Positions 27,166 through 36,686 of a stretch of 64,000 bases of DNA are shown here, piece after piece; within the stretch, counting starts at the first letter, position 1, and the number at the start of each line of letters is the position of its first letter. A model generated the notes under the pieces. The model was not told the DNA's origin. It made no database searches and saw only the letters and a program-made list of their open reading frames with translations. The position numbers were made by a program, and so were the translations under genes. This DNA comes from Salegentibacter salinarum (lineage in GTDB: Bacteria > Bacteroidota > Bacteroidia > Flavobacteriales > Flavobacteriaceae). The stretch spans positions 186,001-250,000 of the forward strand of contig NZ_FUZC01000007.1 of NCBI RefSeq assembly GCF_900168115.1. Direction: 5' to 3'.

Positions 27166-27783
27166 TTAAACCATTTCAAATATTACCAGGGCGTACAGAT
27201 AAAATCTTACAAACCGCAGTAAGCCAAACATCAGATAACTCGGGAAGGGGAATTTTATAATTCCGGCAGCAATACTCGTCATCGCAAACGGAATAGGAAG
27301 TAGGGCACCCACAATAATTAAAAATCCACCCCATTTTCTGGTGTTTTTAATATGTTGCGCCATTTTTACTTCAATGGCTTCGTGTATTGCCGGGATCTTA
27401 GTCATCCATCTACCTATAAAGTAAGAAATAACACCTCCTAAATAGGAAGCTAAAGCCAGTAAAGAAAGGTATAGAATAGGACTGGAAGATTTTCCAGACC
27501 AGGCTATAAAAAGTTCAGGCGGGATTAATCCCAGTAAAGATTCTGAAGCAAAGAAAACACTTATAATACCTAGCGGCGAATAAGTTTCGGTTACCGTTAC
27601 CAGCATTTGCTCAATATCCAGCACCCAACGATCTATTGCCCAAAGCGCTGCTACAAATAAAACTATGGGTAAAATTGCCTTTTTTACACTTTTCCAAACA
27701 AAGCTGTAAAAACCGGTATAACTATAATACTGGTGCAATAAGCGTATGCGCGACTTCTTTTTAGATTTCGCATCTTTCTTCAT
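27166..27783 (-). CDS. VTT-domain (DedA/YqaA-like) membrane protein
   Basis: The protein of 205 aa has a basic N-terminus and about four to five membrane segments with the VTT pattern: F-F-A-S-E-S-L-L-G-L-I-P-P-E near residue 80 and G-A-L-L-P-I-P-F near 166. YqaA/DedA-family proteins act in lipid scrambling or membrane homeostasis. A GTG nine codons upstream is also open, but the ATG at 27783 follows an unusually good AAGGAG site for this genome and is chosen for that reason. Confidence 0.82.
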   Translation of the reverse strand: MKKDAKSKKKSRIRLLHQYYSYTGFYSFVWKSVKKAILPIVLFVAALWAIDRWVLDIEQMLVTVTETYSPLGIISVFFASESLLGLIPPELFIAWSGKSSSPILYLSLLALASYLGGVISYFIGRWMTKIPAIHEAIEVKMAQHIKNTRKWGGFLIIVGALLPIPFAMTSIAAGIIKFPFPSYLMFGLLRFVRFYLYALVIFEMV

Positions 27784-27974
27784 CAAATTCTCCTTTAGCA
27801 ATTTACTCACTAAGCGAGATTTAAATATTCCGATTTATATCGGCTCCTTTTAATAATCTCACCTAATGCCTTATGGGTTACCCCGAGGATTTTTTCTTAT
27901 CGAGGTACTTCAATAAGGTTTTTTATGCCGAATATATTCAAATACCAGACCAGTTTACCCATTTGGGCTAAGAT

Positions 27975-28349
27975 CTAGTTTTCATCAGCATATTCATTGA
28001 AAGCTTTTACGTATTCACGTAGCTCCAATTCATTTACGCGATTAGAAGGGTCTGCCATTAAAGAAAGTAGATAATCAAGGCTTTCCTGCCCAGTTGCTTC
28101 TTCCTGTACAGGTGCTTCTTCACCCTCTTCTACCGGATCATCCTCGGGGATAGCGATATTAAAAGAATCGTATGCGTCTACGTGTTCATAGGTTAACCTG
28201 ATGGTTTTTGCCAATAAAGGCTGTCCTTCTTCTACCACAAGGGTTCTTAATTCTTTCAGGTCGTTTACCAACGTATTGGTAATTATTCCGTTGCGCATTA
28301 AATCACGCTGAATCTTATTGAGTAATTTTTGGGCTTTGATATTATTCAA
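27975..28349 (-). CDS. Conserved hypothetical acidic protein, 124 aa
   Basis: I do not recognise a named domain. The N-terminus is helical (A-Q-K-L-L-N-K-I-Q-R-D-L-M-R-N-G-I-I-T-N), the middle has an acidic low-complexity stretch (residues 75-92, rich in E/P/V), and the C-terminus is again helical. It is soluble. The frame has no upstream ATG before a stop, so it starts at TTG 28349. A full TTG-N22-TACATTTG promoter lies just upstream, which supports a real gene. Confidence 0.7.
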   Translation of the reverse strand: MNNIKAQKLLNKIQRDLMRNGIITNTLVNDLKELRTLVVEEGQPLLAKTIRLTYEHVDAYDSFNIAIPEDDPVEEGEEAPVQEEATGQESLDYLLSLMADPSNRVNELELREYVKAFNEYADEN

Positions 28350-28386
28350 GAGAATATAGGTTAATCAGGTTAAACTAATTTTTTTG

Positions 28387-28419
28387 CAAATGTACTGCTT
28401 TCGTAGTTTTATGAAACAA
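28387..28419 (-). promoter_or_regulatory. Full flavobacterial promoter of the 124-aa gene
   Basis: The -7 box TACATTTG (28387-28394) and TTG (28417-28419), both read on the minus strand, are 22 bp apart, inside the 17-23 bp range described for Flavobacterium. Predicted leader about 30 nt. Confidence 0.65.
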
Positions 28420-28616
28420 TTTAACACAGAAATTAAGAAGCTTTAATACGACTATAAAAGAGTTTTTATAATTTTTATTTCTTACAACTTCAACTTAATC
28501 CCTAATTAGATATAGTGTGGGTTATAGCCTCTAAAATTAACAATATCTTAGTTCTTCAGATTTCAGCAAAATTGCATTGTTTAGTAGCTTTAACCTAACT
28601 AAAAATTAAAAATACT

Positions 28617-29327
28617 ATGAGTTCATTAAAAGGAAAAGTTGCATTTATTACCGGTGGAAGTAAAGGTATTGGTTACGGCGTGGCCAAATCTCTTTTAGAT
28701 TTGGGTATGAATGTAGCTATAACAAGCCGATCTAAAGATGCTGCCGAAAAAGCTGCGAAAGAATTAAGCGCTACTGATGCTATAGGTTTAGAAGCCGATG
28801 TAAGAAATTACGAAAGTCAGGAGAAAGCTGTAAAAGCAGCCATTGATAAATTTGGTCAATTGGATGTGATGGTTGCAAATGCGGGAATTGGTCATTTTGG
28901 ATCTATAGACGAGTTATCACCAGAGAAATGGCAGGAAACTATAGATACAAACCTAACCGGCGTTTTCTATAGTGTGAAAGCCAGTTTAGATGCTTTAGAA
29001 AAATCTAAAGGATATCTTATTACAATCTCCAGTCTTGCAGGAACTAACTTCTTTGCCGGAGGAGCCGCCTATAACGCCAGTAAATTTGGTTTAACAGGAT
29101 TTACCCAAGCTGTTATGTTAGATCTTAGGCAAAAAGGAATTAATGTAAGTACGATTATGCCGGGTTCTGTGGCGACACATTTTAACGATCATACGCCAAA
29201 CGAAGAAGATGCGTGGAAAATTCAGCCGGAAGATATTGGTGAATTGGTGGTAGATCTACTCAAAATGAATAAGCGTACCTTACCAAGTAAAATAGAGGTG
29301 AGACCATCGCAACCACCAAAGAAATAA
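28617..29327 (+). CDS. SDR family oxidoreductase
   Basis: The 236-aa classical short-chain dehydrogenase has the cofactor motif T-G-G-S-K-G-I-G near residue 11, N-A-G near 87, catalytic Ser in I-S-S-L-A-G near 137 and Y-N-A-S-K near 149. R at the end of beta-2 (T-S-R-S-K) suggests NADP(H) preference. Substrate unknown. It is followed 16 bp downstream by a strong terminator and so forms its own unit next to the ars operon. Confidence 0.9.
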   Translation: MSSLKGKVAFITGGSKGIGYGVAKSLLDLGMNVAITSRSKDAAEKAAKELSATDAIGLEADVRNYESQEKAVKAAIDKFGQLDVMVANAGIGHFGSIDELSPEKWQETIDTNLTGVFYSVKASLDALEKSKGYLITISSLAGTNFFAGGAAYNASKFGLTGFTQAVMLDLRQKGINVSTIMPGSVATHFNDHTPNEEDAWKIQPEDIGELVVDLLKMNKRTLPSKIEVRPSQPPKK

Positions 29328-29343
29328 TACAGAGATTTTTTCT

Positions 29344-29381
29344 AAAAGAGGTTTTTAAGTTTAAATTTTAAAACCTCTTTT
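29344..29381 (+). terminator. Terminator after the SDR gene
   Basis: The arms AAAAGAGGTTTT and AAAACCTCTTTT form a 12-bp perfect stem followed by T residues, separating the SDR from arsR. Confidence 0.85.
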
Positions 29382-29396
29382 TTTAGCAATCTATTT

Positions 29397-29419
29397 ATCG
29401 TAATATTGCAATAAACGAT
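29397..29419. promoter_or_regulatory. Candidate ArsR operator and -10 region of the ars operon
   Basis: The arms ATCGT (29397-29401) and ACGAT (29415-29419) flank an ATTGCAAT palindrome, giving an imperfect 23-bp inverted repeat ending 5 bp before the arsR ATG. It contains TAATATTG, one mismatch from the -7 consensus. A dimeric ArsR repressor bound here would block the promoter; that regulation is inferred. Confidence 0.6.
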
Positions 29420-29424
29420 TAAAA

Positions 29425-29757
29425 ATGGGTGTTACAAAATCTGAAATATTTAGCCCTTTGCAAAACGAATTGGCTGGAATTGCCAAAGTTTTGGGCCATC
29501 CGGCAAGAATTGCAATTCTGCAGGAGATTATTAAATCTAAATCCTGTATTTGCGGCGATCTCGTACAAGAGGTAGGACTTGCGCAACCTACAATTTCCCA
29601 ACATTTAAAAGAGCTGAAAAATATAGGACTCATAAAAGGAGATATTGAAGGTACTCGGGTTTGTTACTGCATAAATCCTGAAAAGTGGAATCAGATAAAA
29701 GAACTTTTTACCACTTTTCTTAATTCTAATATTTCTCCCGGGGATGAATGTTGCTAA
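29425..29757 (+). CDS. arsR: ArsR/SmtB family metalloregulator
   Basis: The 110-aa winged helix protein has the metal site S-C-I-C-G-D-L near residue 37, equivalent to E-L-C-V-C-D-L of arsenite-sensing ArsR, then the recognition helix Q-P-T-I-S-Q-H-L. It ends in D-E-C-C, an additional vicinal Cys pair. It is expected to repress the operon and release DNA when As(III) or Sb(III) binds. It is followed by ACR3 and a flavoprotein, which supports an arsenic function. Confidence 0.93.
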   Translation: MGVTKSEIFSPLQNELAGIAKVLGHPARIAILQEIIKSKSCICGDLVQEVGLAQPTISQHLKELKNIGLIKGDIEGTRVCYCINPEKWNQIKELFTTFLNSNISPGDECC

Positions 29758-29829
29758 TCTTACAGGCAGCTTCCTGGTATTAAATTTTCTACTCAAACCT
29801 TATTTACAGAATAAAAACTTCTTTTTGTT

Positions 29830-30879
29830 ATGGCTCGAAAAAAGATGAATTTCCTCGACAAATATCTCACATTATGGATTTTCCTGGCAATGTTTATTGG
29901 GGTGGCCATTGGGTATTATGCTCCCGAAAGCGCCGGAATTATAGATTCTTACAGTGTTGGCACTACCAATATTCCCATTGCTGTTGGTTTAATTTTAATG
30001 ATGTATCCGCCGCTGGCGAAAGTGAATTATAAATATTTGCCCAAGATTTTTAAAAATGTAAAAATCCTTAGCGTATCCTTATTGCTTAACTGGATCATCG
30101 GGCCAATTTTAATGTTTTTCCTTGCCATAATATTTCTCCAGGATCATCCCGAATATATGGTAGGCCTTATTTTAATTGGTCTTGCTCGTTGTATCGCTAT
30201 GGTTTTAGTATGGAACGATCTTGCGGAAGGCAGCAGCGAATATGGAGCCGGTTTGGTAGCTTTAAACAGTATTTTTCAGGTGTTTTTCTATAGTTTTTAT
30301 GCATGGATTTTTATTAGTGTATTACCTCCATATTTTGGTTTTGAAGGTGCTATCGTAGATATTTCTATAGGTACAATTGCCGAAAGCGTTGCTATTTACC
30401 TGGGAATTCCTTTCCTGGCCGGATATTTAAGTCGGTTTTTCTTGGTTAGGGCCAAAGGAGAAACCTGGTATAGAGAAAACTTTCTTCCGGCAATCTCACC
30501 GCTTACCCTTATTGCGCTGTTATTTACAATTTTAGTAATGTTCAGTTTAAAAGGCGAAACTATTGTAGAAATTCCAATAGATGTGGTTTTAATAGCAATT
30601 CCGCTGGTAGTTTATTTCATTTTAATGTTTTTTATTAGCTTTTTTGTTTCCAAATTCTTTGGTGCCGGGTACAGGCAAAATGCTTCTATCTCTTTCACCG
30701 CTACCGGGAATAATTTTGAACTCGCCATTGCGGTTGCTATTGCTGTCTTCGGAATTGATAGTGGCCAGGCATTTGCCGGCGTGATTGGGCCTTTAGTAGA
30801 AGTACCGGTGTTAATTGGTTTGGTAAGCGTAGCATTTTGGTTAAAACATAAATATTATCCTAAAGAAAAATTAGTATAA
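29830..30879 (+). CDS. acr3: ACR3 family arsenite efflux transporter
   Basis: The 349-aa protein has ten membrane helices. The key conserved Cys occurs in [15 protein letters not shown] near residue 117, the family signature around the thiolate that binds As(III). ACR3 (ArsB-2) extrudes arsenite using the proton gradient. The gene follows arsR by 72 bp and overlaps the flavoprotein start by one base, indicating tight coupling. No arsenate reductase is present in the operon. Confidence 0.95.
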   Translation: MARKKMNFLDKYLTLWIFLAMFIGVAIGYYAPESAGIIDSYSVGTTNIPIAVGLILMMYPPLAKVNYKYLPKIFKNVKILSVSLLLNWIIGPILMFFLAIIFLQDHPEYMVGLILIGLARCIAMVLVWNDLAEGSSEYGAGLVALNSIFQVFFYSFYAWIFISVLPPYFGFEGAIVDISIGTIAESVAIYLGIPFLAGYLSRFFLVRAKGETWYRENFLPAISPLTLIALLFTILVMFSLKGETIVEIPIDVVLIAIPLVVYFILMFFISFFVSKFFGAGYRQNASISFTATGNNFELAIAVAIAVFGIDSGQAFAGVIGPLVEVPVLIGLVSVAFWLKHKYYPKEKLV

Positions 30880-31934
30880 TGGCTGAAGTTTATGATGTAA
30901 TAATAATTGGTGGTGGTCAAAGCGGTCTCGCTTGTGCGTATTACCTCAGAAGAACGGGGCTCAATTATTTAGTTCTTGATGAGCAGGAAACCTGTGGCGG
31001 CGCCTGGTTACAAACCTGGGATTCGTTAAGGCTTTTTTCCCCTGCCGATCATTCTTCGCTTCCGGGTTGGTTAATGCCGAAAAATGAAAACGGATTTCCG
31101 CCAAAAGATCACGTGATAAATTATTTATGCAAATATGAAGAGCGATATGAAATTCCGGTAAAACGTCCGGTAAAAGTTGAAAACGTTGAAAAAGAATCAG
31201 GGGTTTTCAAGATTAAAACTTCTGCAGGAGAATTTTCAGCAAAGGCTGTGATATCCGCAACCGGTACCTGGAAAGCCCCCTTTACCCCTAAAATACAAGG
31301 AATAGATATTTTCCGCGGAAAACAAATTCATTCAGCTCATTATAAAAATGCAAATAATGTTGAAGGTAAAAATGTACTTATTATAGGTGAGGGGAATTCT
31401 GGTGCACAAATTTTAGCTGAAGTCTCAAAAGTAGCTAAAACAAGCTGGGCTACTTTAAACGCCCCCGAGTATTTACCCGATAATGTTGACGGACGTGTAC
31501 TTTTTAACGTAGCTACCGCAAAGTATAAAGCCGAAAAAGAAGGAAAAAAATTTAATCCTGCACAATACAGTCTGGGAAATATTGTGATGGTTCCAACCGT
31601 GAAAGATGCCCGGGAAAGGGGAGTGCTTCAATCTAACGGAAGTTTTATAGAGTTTACTGAAACCGGTGTGATCTGGGAAAACGGGACCAAAGAAGATTTT
31701 GATGCCGTTATCTGGTGTACGGGTTTTCATTATGCCACGAGTCATTTGAATAAAATTGTGGAGCCGGATTCTAAAGGTAAGATCAAAACAGCTGGAACTA
31801 AAGCTGATAATATTGACGGACTTTGGTTAGTAGGTTATGGTGGCTGGACAGGTTATGCTTCAGCAACCTTAATTGGAGTAGGGAGGAGTGCTCGAGAAAC
31901 AGTAAAAGAAATTACTGAATTTCTAAAAGAGTGA
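30879..31934 (+). CDS. arsO: ArsO-like NAD(P)/FAD flavoprotein monooxygenase
   Basis: The 351-aa flavoprotein has an FAD dinucleotide motif G-G-G-Q-S-G near residue 11 and a second NADPH-binding motif G-E-G-N-S-G near 170, typical of flavin-containing monooxygenase/TrkA-like enzymes. The N-terminal R-L-F-S-P-A-D-H-S-S-L-P-G-W segment is typical of ArsO-type proteins, which occur in ars operons; a role in arsenite or organoarsenical oxidation is suggested but not fully proven in the family. Overlap with acr3 supports co-translation. Confidence 0.82.
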   Translation: MAEVYDVIIIGGGQSGLACAYYLRRTGLNYLVLDEQETCGGAWLQTWDSLRLFSPADHSSLPGWLMPKNENGFPPKDHVINYLCKYEERYEIPVKRPVKVENVEKESGVFKIKTSAGEFSAKAVISATGTWKAPFTPKIQGIDIFRGKQIHSAHYKNANNVEGKNVLIIGEGNSGAQILAEVSKVAKTSWATLNAPEYLPDNVDGRVLFNVATAKYKAEKEGKKFNPAQYSLGNIVMVPTVKDARERGVLQSNGSFIEFTETGVIWENGTKEDFDAVIWCTGFHYATSHLNKIVEPDSKGKIKTAGTKADNIDGLWLVGYGGWTGYASATLIGVGRSARETVKEITEFLKE

Positions 31935-32044
31935 GTCAATTTTGTTTTAATAGTTTATTTTCTAAAAAAATTAAGAGGTATAGCTCCTAAATATTGATAT
32001 ATGTTAGGCACTGCCGTTAAAGGCGTACTAAAAATCTAAAATTA

Positions 32045-32076
32045 TTGGTTTCCATCTTTTCATTCCTATAGTTTTG
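32045..32076 (+). promoter_or_regulatory. Full flavobacterial promoter of the second SDR gene
   Basis: TTG at 32045-32047 and TAGTTTTG at 32069-32076 are separated by 21 bp, matching the -33/-7 consensus. The -7 box ends 23 bp before the ATG at 32100. Confidence 0.65.
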
Positions 32077-32099
32077 ATTAAAACCTAAAAAAATTAGAT

Positions 32100-32846
32100 A
32101 TGAGTATTAAAGGAAAAACTATAATTATAACCGGCGCTTCCAGCGGAATTGGAGAAGCTACTGCTAAAAAATTATCTCAAGAAGGCGCAAATGTAGTATT
32201 AAGTGCGCGCCGTGAAGATAGATTGAAATCTTTAAAAGATGAAATTGAAAAGAACGGCGGTAGGACTCTTGTGATTCCGGGAGATGTTACCAAAAAAGAA
32301 GACTTTAAAAAGATTGTTTCTTCGACTTTAGAAGAATTTGGAAGTATTGACGGGATAATAAATAATGCCGGTTTAATGCCTCTTTCTTACGTTAAAAATC
32401 TCCACGTAGAGGAATGGGATAAAATGATAGACGTAAATATTAAAGGTGTAACCAATGGAGTTTCCGCGGTATTGCCAACTATGATGGAACAAAAAAGCGG
32501 ACATATAATTAATATTTCTTCCAGTGCAGCACATAAATATTATCCTGGCGGCGCGGTTTACTGTGCTACCAAAGCAGCCGTAAAAATGTTTACCGAAGGT
32601 TTAAGAGCAGAATTAGCTCCTAATTACGGAATTAACGTAACTTCTATAGATCCCGGTTTTGTATCTACAGAATTAACAGATACAATTACCGACGACGAAA
32701 TTAAAAAGGATATGGAGCCCATGTTTAAGGAACTAACTCCTTTACAGGCTGAAGATATTGCTGATGCGATCTTCTATTCTTTAAGTCAGCCGAAAAGAGC
32801 GAACATCAATGATGTTTATATTATGCCCACAGACCAAGAACAATAA
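32100..32846 (+). CDS. SDR family oxidoreductase (YdfG/serine-dehydrogenase-like)
   Basis: The 248-aa protein has T-G-A-S-S-G-I-G near residue 12, R-R-E-D-R for NADP(H) selection, N-N-A-G near 88, I-N-I-S-S-S and Y-C-A-T-K near 153. It is closest to the YdfG/cis-2,3-dihydrobiphenyl type of NADP-dependent dehydrogenases acting on 3-hydroxy acids or related alcohols; precise substrate cannot be read. It has its own promoter and is followed by a long hairpin repeat that may act as terminator. Confidence 0.9.
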   Translation: MSIKGKTIIITGASSGIGEATAKKLSQEGANVVLSARREDRLKSLKDEIEKNGGRTLVIPGDVTKKEDFKKIVSSTLEEFGSIDGIINNAGLMPLSYVKNLHVEEWDKMIDVNIKGVTNGVSAVLPTMMEQKSGHIINISSSAAHKYYPGGAVYCATKAAVKMFTEGLRAELAPNYGINVTSIDPGFVSTELTDTITDDEIKKDMEPMFKELTPLQAEDIADAIFYSLSQPKRANINDVYIMPTDQEQ

Positions 32847-32868
32847 GTGTAATTGGAAATAAGTAGAA

Positions 32869-33001
32869 AGAGGTTGCCTGAAAAGTTTTTTTACTCGTCA
32901 TCCTGAATTTATTTCAGGATTTAAAAATGTTGATATCAAAACATCTTAGAAGCTGAAACAAGTTCAGCTTTACGGCTAGACTTTTCAGCCAATCTCTTTT
33001 T
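32869..33001. repeat. Long inverted-repeat element, copy 1 (three-way-junction shape)
   Basis: The outer arms GAGGTTGCCTGAAAAG and the complement of CTTTTCAGCCAATCTC enclose two internal hairpins: ATCCTGAA/TTCAGGAT and AAGCTGAA/TTCAGCTT. The right end runs into seven T residues, so it may also terminate transcription of the SDR. Related elements are at 55257-55390 and 59688-59760. Confidence 0.7.
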
Positions 33002-33045
33002 TTGTTTATCCATTCCTGGTTATGCTCAAAATTCAAATTAAAAAA

Positions 33046-33105
33046 TGTCACGTTGAGCGCAGTAGAGACTTTTTTATTGACCCTTTCACTGCGCTCCGAA
33101 TGACA
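33046..33105. repeat. Dispersed hairpin with AGCGCAGT arms
   Basis: The left arm (TGTCA, then GAGCGCAGT) and right arm (CACTGCGCTC, then TGACA) form an imperfect 18-bp stem. A related TGTCACTTCGAGCGCAGTCG is found within the loop of the terminator at 47342-47397. This type of palindrome is dispersed in many Bacteroidetes genomes. Confidence 0.6.
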
Positions 33106-33152
33106 AAAAAAGGAAAGTATTCTTTTTTAAATGAAATCGCATATATATTCAC

Positions 33153-34148
33153 TTAAACTTTCACAACCATTTTTCCGGTATTTTTTCCTTCAAAAAGGTC
33201 TAAAAAAGCCTGCGGGGTTTCATCAAAACCTTTTACAATTGTTTCGTCGTATTTTAATTTTCCTTCATTTAACCAACCGGCGAGTTCTTTTATAGAACTT
33301 TCAAATTCATCAAAGTGATTTCTTACCAAAAAGCCTTGCATTAGTGCGCTTTTCTTAATTAAAATTCCTTCCAGTCTTGGGCCGGTAGGCATTTCTTTTT
33401 CATTATAAATAGAAATCGCACCACAATTAATAATTCGTGCAAATTGGTTAATATTCATCATTACCGCATCCAGAATTTCACCTCCAACGTTATCAAAATA
33501 AACATCAACACCATCCGGGCAGTTTTCTGCGATAGCTTTTTTCATATTTTCGGTAGTTTTATAATTGATACCAGCATCATAACCGAACTTCTCTTTAATA
33601 TGATCTATTTTATCATCGGTTCCCGCAATTCCAATTACTTTGCAGCCTTTAATTTTCCCGATTTGTCCTGCCACGCTCCCTACGGCACCGGCGGCACCTG
33701 AAACTACCAGGGTTTCACCTTTTTCGGGTTTTCCAATATGTTTAAGCGCTAAGTGTGCGGTTAAGCCGGTTAAACCTAAAATGCCAAGATAGGCACTGGG
33801 TTTTGCCAGATTTGTGTCAATTTTATTTAAATTTTCACCGCTATGGGTTTGAAAAAGTTCCCATTTCAACATTCCACTTACAAAATCTCCCTTTTTAAAA
33901 TTTTTGTTGTTGCTTTCAATAACTTCGGTAACTAACATAGATTCTATGGGTTCATTCAACTCAAATGGCGGGATATAAGATTCTTCATCGCGCATTCTTC
34001 CGCGTAAATAGGGATCTACCGAAATATATTTGGTTTCTAGTAAAATCTCTCCATCTTTAGGAGAAGGCTTTTCAATTTCGTTGATTTCAAAATCTGAAAG
34101 GGAAGGCTTTCCCTTTGGACGGTTCTTTAAAAGTATACTCTTATTCAT
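33153..34148 (-). CDS. NADP-dependent oxidoreductase, zinc-independent MDR (PTGR/curA-like)
   Basis: The 331-aa medium-chain reductase lacks catalytic zinc ligands. It has D-P-Y-L-R-G-R-M near residue 47, which is typical of the leukotriene B4 12-hydroxydehydrogenase / PTGR / CurA group, and the NADP motif S-G-A-A-G-A-V-G-S-V-A-G near 153. These enzymes reduce alpha,beta-unsaturated carbonyls, often as detoxification. It is monocistronic, divergent from the FUSC gene. Confidence 0.9.
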   Translation of the reverse strand: MNKSILLKNRPKGKPSLSDFEINEIEKPSPKDGEILLETKYISVDPYLRGRMRDEESYIPPFELNEPIESMLVTEVIESNNKNFKKGDFVSGMLKWELFQTHSGENLNKIDTNLAKPSAYLGILGLTGLTAHLALKHIGKPEKGETLVVSGAAGAVGSVAGQIGKIKGCKVIGIAGTDDKIDHIKEKFGYDAGINYKTTENMKKAIAENCPDGVDVYFDNVGGEILDAVMMNINQFARIINCGAISIYNEKEMPTGPRLEGILIKKSALMQGFLVRNHFDEFESSIKELAGWLNEGKLKYDETIVKGFDETPQAFLDLFEGKNTGKMVVKV

Positions 34149-34393
34149 TTTTAAACCATTTAATTATTTTAATACTGAAATTCTCAAACCGGTAATCCGG
34201 TCTTCAAAAATTTTACTTATCGAGTAAATTACTGCTAAGAAAGTAGCCCTGCAACTCACGAATATTAATTTAAACTTAAAATCATCCTTCCTACCTAGCA
34301 TTATTGATAAATATTCTGAATCCTGTTGCTTTTAGCTCACGGGGGTATTCATTCTCGTTATATGGCAAATGTTATCATTTCTTAAAGTATTGG

Positions 34394-34422
34394 TTGATAC
34401 TCTATAATACACCGTAACTTTG
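34394..34422 (+). promoter_or_regulatory. Full flavobacterial promoter of the FUSC gene
   Basis: TTG (34394-34396) and TAACTTTG (34415-34422) are 18 bp apart. The TTG start codon of the gene lies 20 bp after the -7 box, which supports that unusual start. Confidence 0.65.
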
Positions 34423-34442
34423 CCTCGATAAATGCATAAGAT

Positions 34443-36686
34443 TTGCCCAACATTATACTTACTTACTGGCAGGAATTCCTGAAATATATTAGAAGCACCG
34501 ATTTCTCTAAGGCTATGGTGCTCACTTTTGCTATAGGTTCGCCCGTGGGGGTTTTTATCTGGCTGGGTAATTTTGAAATTGGTGTTGCTCTGGCAATGGG
34601 TGCACTGTTAAGTTCGCCTAGTGATATTCCTGGTAGTTTTAGACATAGGAATATAGGGGTGATTCTCGCAGCTTTGCTGGCAGGAATTGTTTCTATTATT
34701 ATGGGTTATGCCTCCGCTTATCTCTGGCTGGTTTTGCCACTTTTAGGAATCTTAATGTTTGGGATTGCATATCTGGCGGTTTATGGTTTTAGGGCATCAC
34801 TTGTGGCTTTTGCCGGTTTGTTTGCTATTGTACTAAGTTTTGCAAATATTTCTACTGAAATTCTTCCCTGGGAACGCGGTTTGCTCATCGTTGGAGGTGG
34901 TTTGTGGTATTTACTTTTAAGCAATATCTGGAATTTTCTAAATCCTAAACACCATACCGAACAGCTTTTAGCCGAATGTCTTGAACTCACTGCAAAATAT
35001 TTAAAGACAAGGGCACATTTACTCACCGAAACCGCCGAAAGGGAAAAGCTTCAGAAAGAATTATTTATACTCCAAACCGATCTTAATGAGAAGCACGAAA
35101 GTCTGCGGAATATTCTTATAAATTCAAGACGCGCTTCGGGAAATTCGAATTACGCCCGAAAGCGCCTACTTATTTTCATTGAATTAGTAGATATTTTAGA
35201 GCTGGCAATGGCCAATCCTGTAGACTATAATAAAATGGATGAAGTTTTACAGGAAGACCGGGAATTGCTGGAACGTTTCAAGAAATTGATTAAAAAAATC
35301 GCATCTCAGCTCGATGAAATATCTGTGGTTATTGAGAAGAAAAAGAAATCTACCACCAAGGAGATTCGGCAATATTTAAAGGCTGTAGAAGAAAATTTCA
35401 AGGAAGTACGGGTGCTTATTTCTTTAGAAAATAATGAGAAAACATTTTTACTTCAGAATTTATTCGATTATTTAGAAAAGCAGGGTCAGAAGATAAATAC
35501 TATCGTGAGGGTTTTACATAATTTAGATACCCGCGAGCCAGTTTTACTGAAGAATAAAGAAGTTTCCCAATTTATTACTCCGCAGGATTACGATCCTAAA
35601 ATGCTTATTGAAAACTTCAATTTTGGCTCTCCAATTTTTAAGCATTCCTTAAGGCTGGCTATTGTAATTCTGGTTGGATTCAGCATAGGATTATACTTTT
35701 CGTTTGAAAATGCTTACTGGATAATTCTCACTATTGTGGTAATTATGCGTCCTAATTACGGACTTACAAAAGACCGTTCTAAACAGCGGATTGTGGGAAC
35801 CTTGATTGGTGCGGTAATAGCCCTGGGAATTGTTTTTATAACAAAAAACCAGGTAGTTTATGGGATTCTTGGGCTGTTTTCACTCACTCTTGCTTTTTCT
35901 CTAATTCAACGAAACTACCGTACCGCTGCCGTTTTTATTACTTTGAGTATTGTTTTTATTTATTCGCTTTTAAAGCCAGATGTTTTTAATGTAATTCAAT
36001 TTAGGGTTATAGACACGGTATTGGGTGCCGGCCTAGCTGCCCTGGGAAATTTTGTTTTATGGCCGGCCTGGGAATCACAGCATATTAAAAATGTGATTAA
36101 AGAAAGTATTGGCGCCAACAAAAAATACCTGGAAGAAATTGATAGGTTTTATCATAAAAAAGGAACTTTACCAACATCTTATAAACTTTCGAGAAAAAAG
36201 GCATTTTTAGAAATGGGGAATTTAAGTGCATCTTTTCAACGAATGACGCAGGAGCCAAAATACAAGCAGAAAGAATTGGCACAGCTTTATAAAATTGTAG
36301 GTTTAAATCAAACTTTTCTTTCGGCGCTGGCTTCGCTGGGGACTTTTATTCAGAATCATAAAACTACAGCTGCTTCTAAGAATTTCGATGTTTTTGTTTC
36401 TCATATTTGTACTAATTTAGAAAATGCAATAAAGGGATTAGCGGAGGAGGAGACTTTAAAAGATTTTGATGCTGCCCGCACAGAAAAAGCAGCTTCTGCT
36501 TTATTAAAAACCTATAAGGAATTACTCGCAGAAAGGGAAAATCAGTTAAAAGAAGATCCGGATAAAGACCAAAAAGATGTGCAATTAAGGTTACAGGAAG
36601 CGCAATTGGTAAGTAGCCAGGTGCAGTGGTTATTAGAAATTTCAGAAAACCTTCAAAAAACCATAGCGAAAACAAAATTCAGCTAA
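34443..36686 (+). CDS. FUSC family membrane protein (YccS/YhfK-like)
   Basis: The 747-aa protein has two membrane blocks, residues about 20-165 and 400-545, separated by a large cytosolic coiled-coil-like region and followed by a helical C-terminus. The second block contains I-V-V-I-M-R-P-N-Y-G-L-T-K-D-R-S-x-Q-R-I-V-G-T, the FUSC family signature. Such proteins relate to AaeB aromatic-acid exporters and plant ALMT channels; substrate unknown. A stop lies just upstream in frame, so the TTG at 34443 is the earliest possible start. It is followed immediately (TAA-ATG) by the DUF6155 gene. Confidence 0.88.
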   Translation: MPNIILTYWQEFLKYIRSTDFSKAMVLTFAIGSPVGVFIWLGNFEIGVALAMGALLSSPSDIPGSFRHRNIGVILAALLAGIVSIIMGYASAYLWLVLPLLGILMFGIAYLAVYGFRASLVAFAGLFAIVLSFANISTEILPWERGLLIVGGGLWYLLLSNIWNFLNPKHHTEQLLAECLELTAKYLKTRAHLLTETAEREKLQKELFILQTDLNEKHESLRNILINSRRASGNSNYARKRLLIFIELVDILELAMANPVDYNKMDEVLQEDRELLERFKKLIKKIASQLDEISVVIEKKKKSTTKEIRQYLKAVEENFKEVRVLISLENNEKTFLLQNLFDYLEKQGQKINTIVRVLHNLDTREPVLLKNKEVSQFITPQDYDPKMLIENFNFGSPIFKHSLRLAIVILVGFSIGLYFSFENAYWIILTIVVIMRPNYGLTKDRSKQRIVGTLIGAVIALGIVFITKNQVVYGILGLFSLTLAFSLIQRNYRTAAVFITLSIVFIYSLLKPDVFNVIQFRVIDTVLGAGLAALGNFVLWPAWESQHIKNVIKESIGANKKYLEEIDRFYHKKGTLPTSYKLSRKKAFLEMGNLSASFQRMTQEPKYKQKELAQLYKIVGLNQTFLSALASLGTFIQNHKTTAASKNFDVFVSHICTNLENAIKGLAEEETLKDFDAARTEKAASALLKTYKELLAERENQLKEDPDKDQKDVQLRLQEAQLVSSQVQWLLEISENLQKTIAKTKFS

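Noticed and set aside
33046-33105. CRISPR-like repeat
   Set aside because: Only one hairpin unit with no regular spacers and no cas genes in the window.
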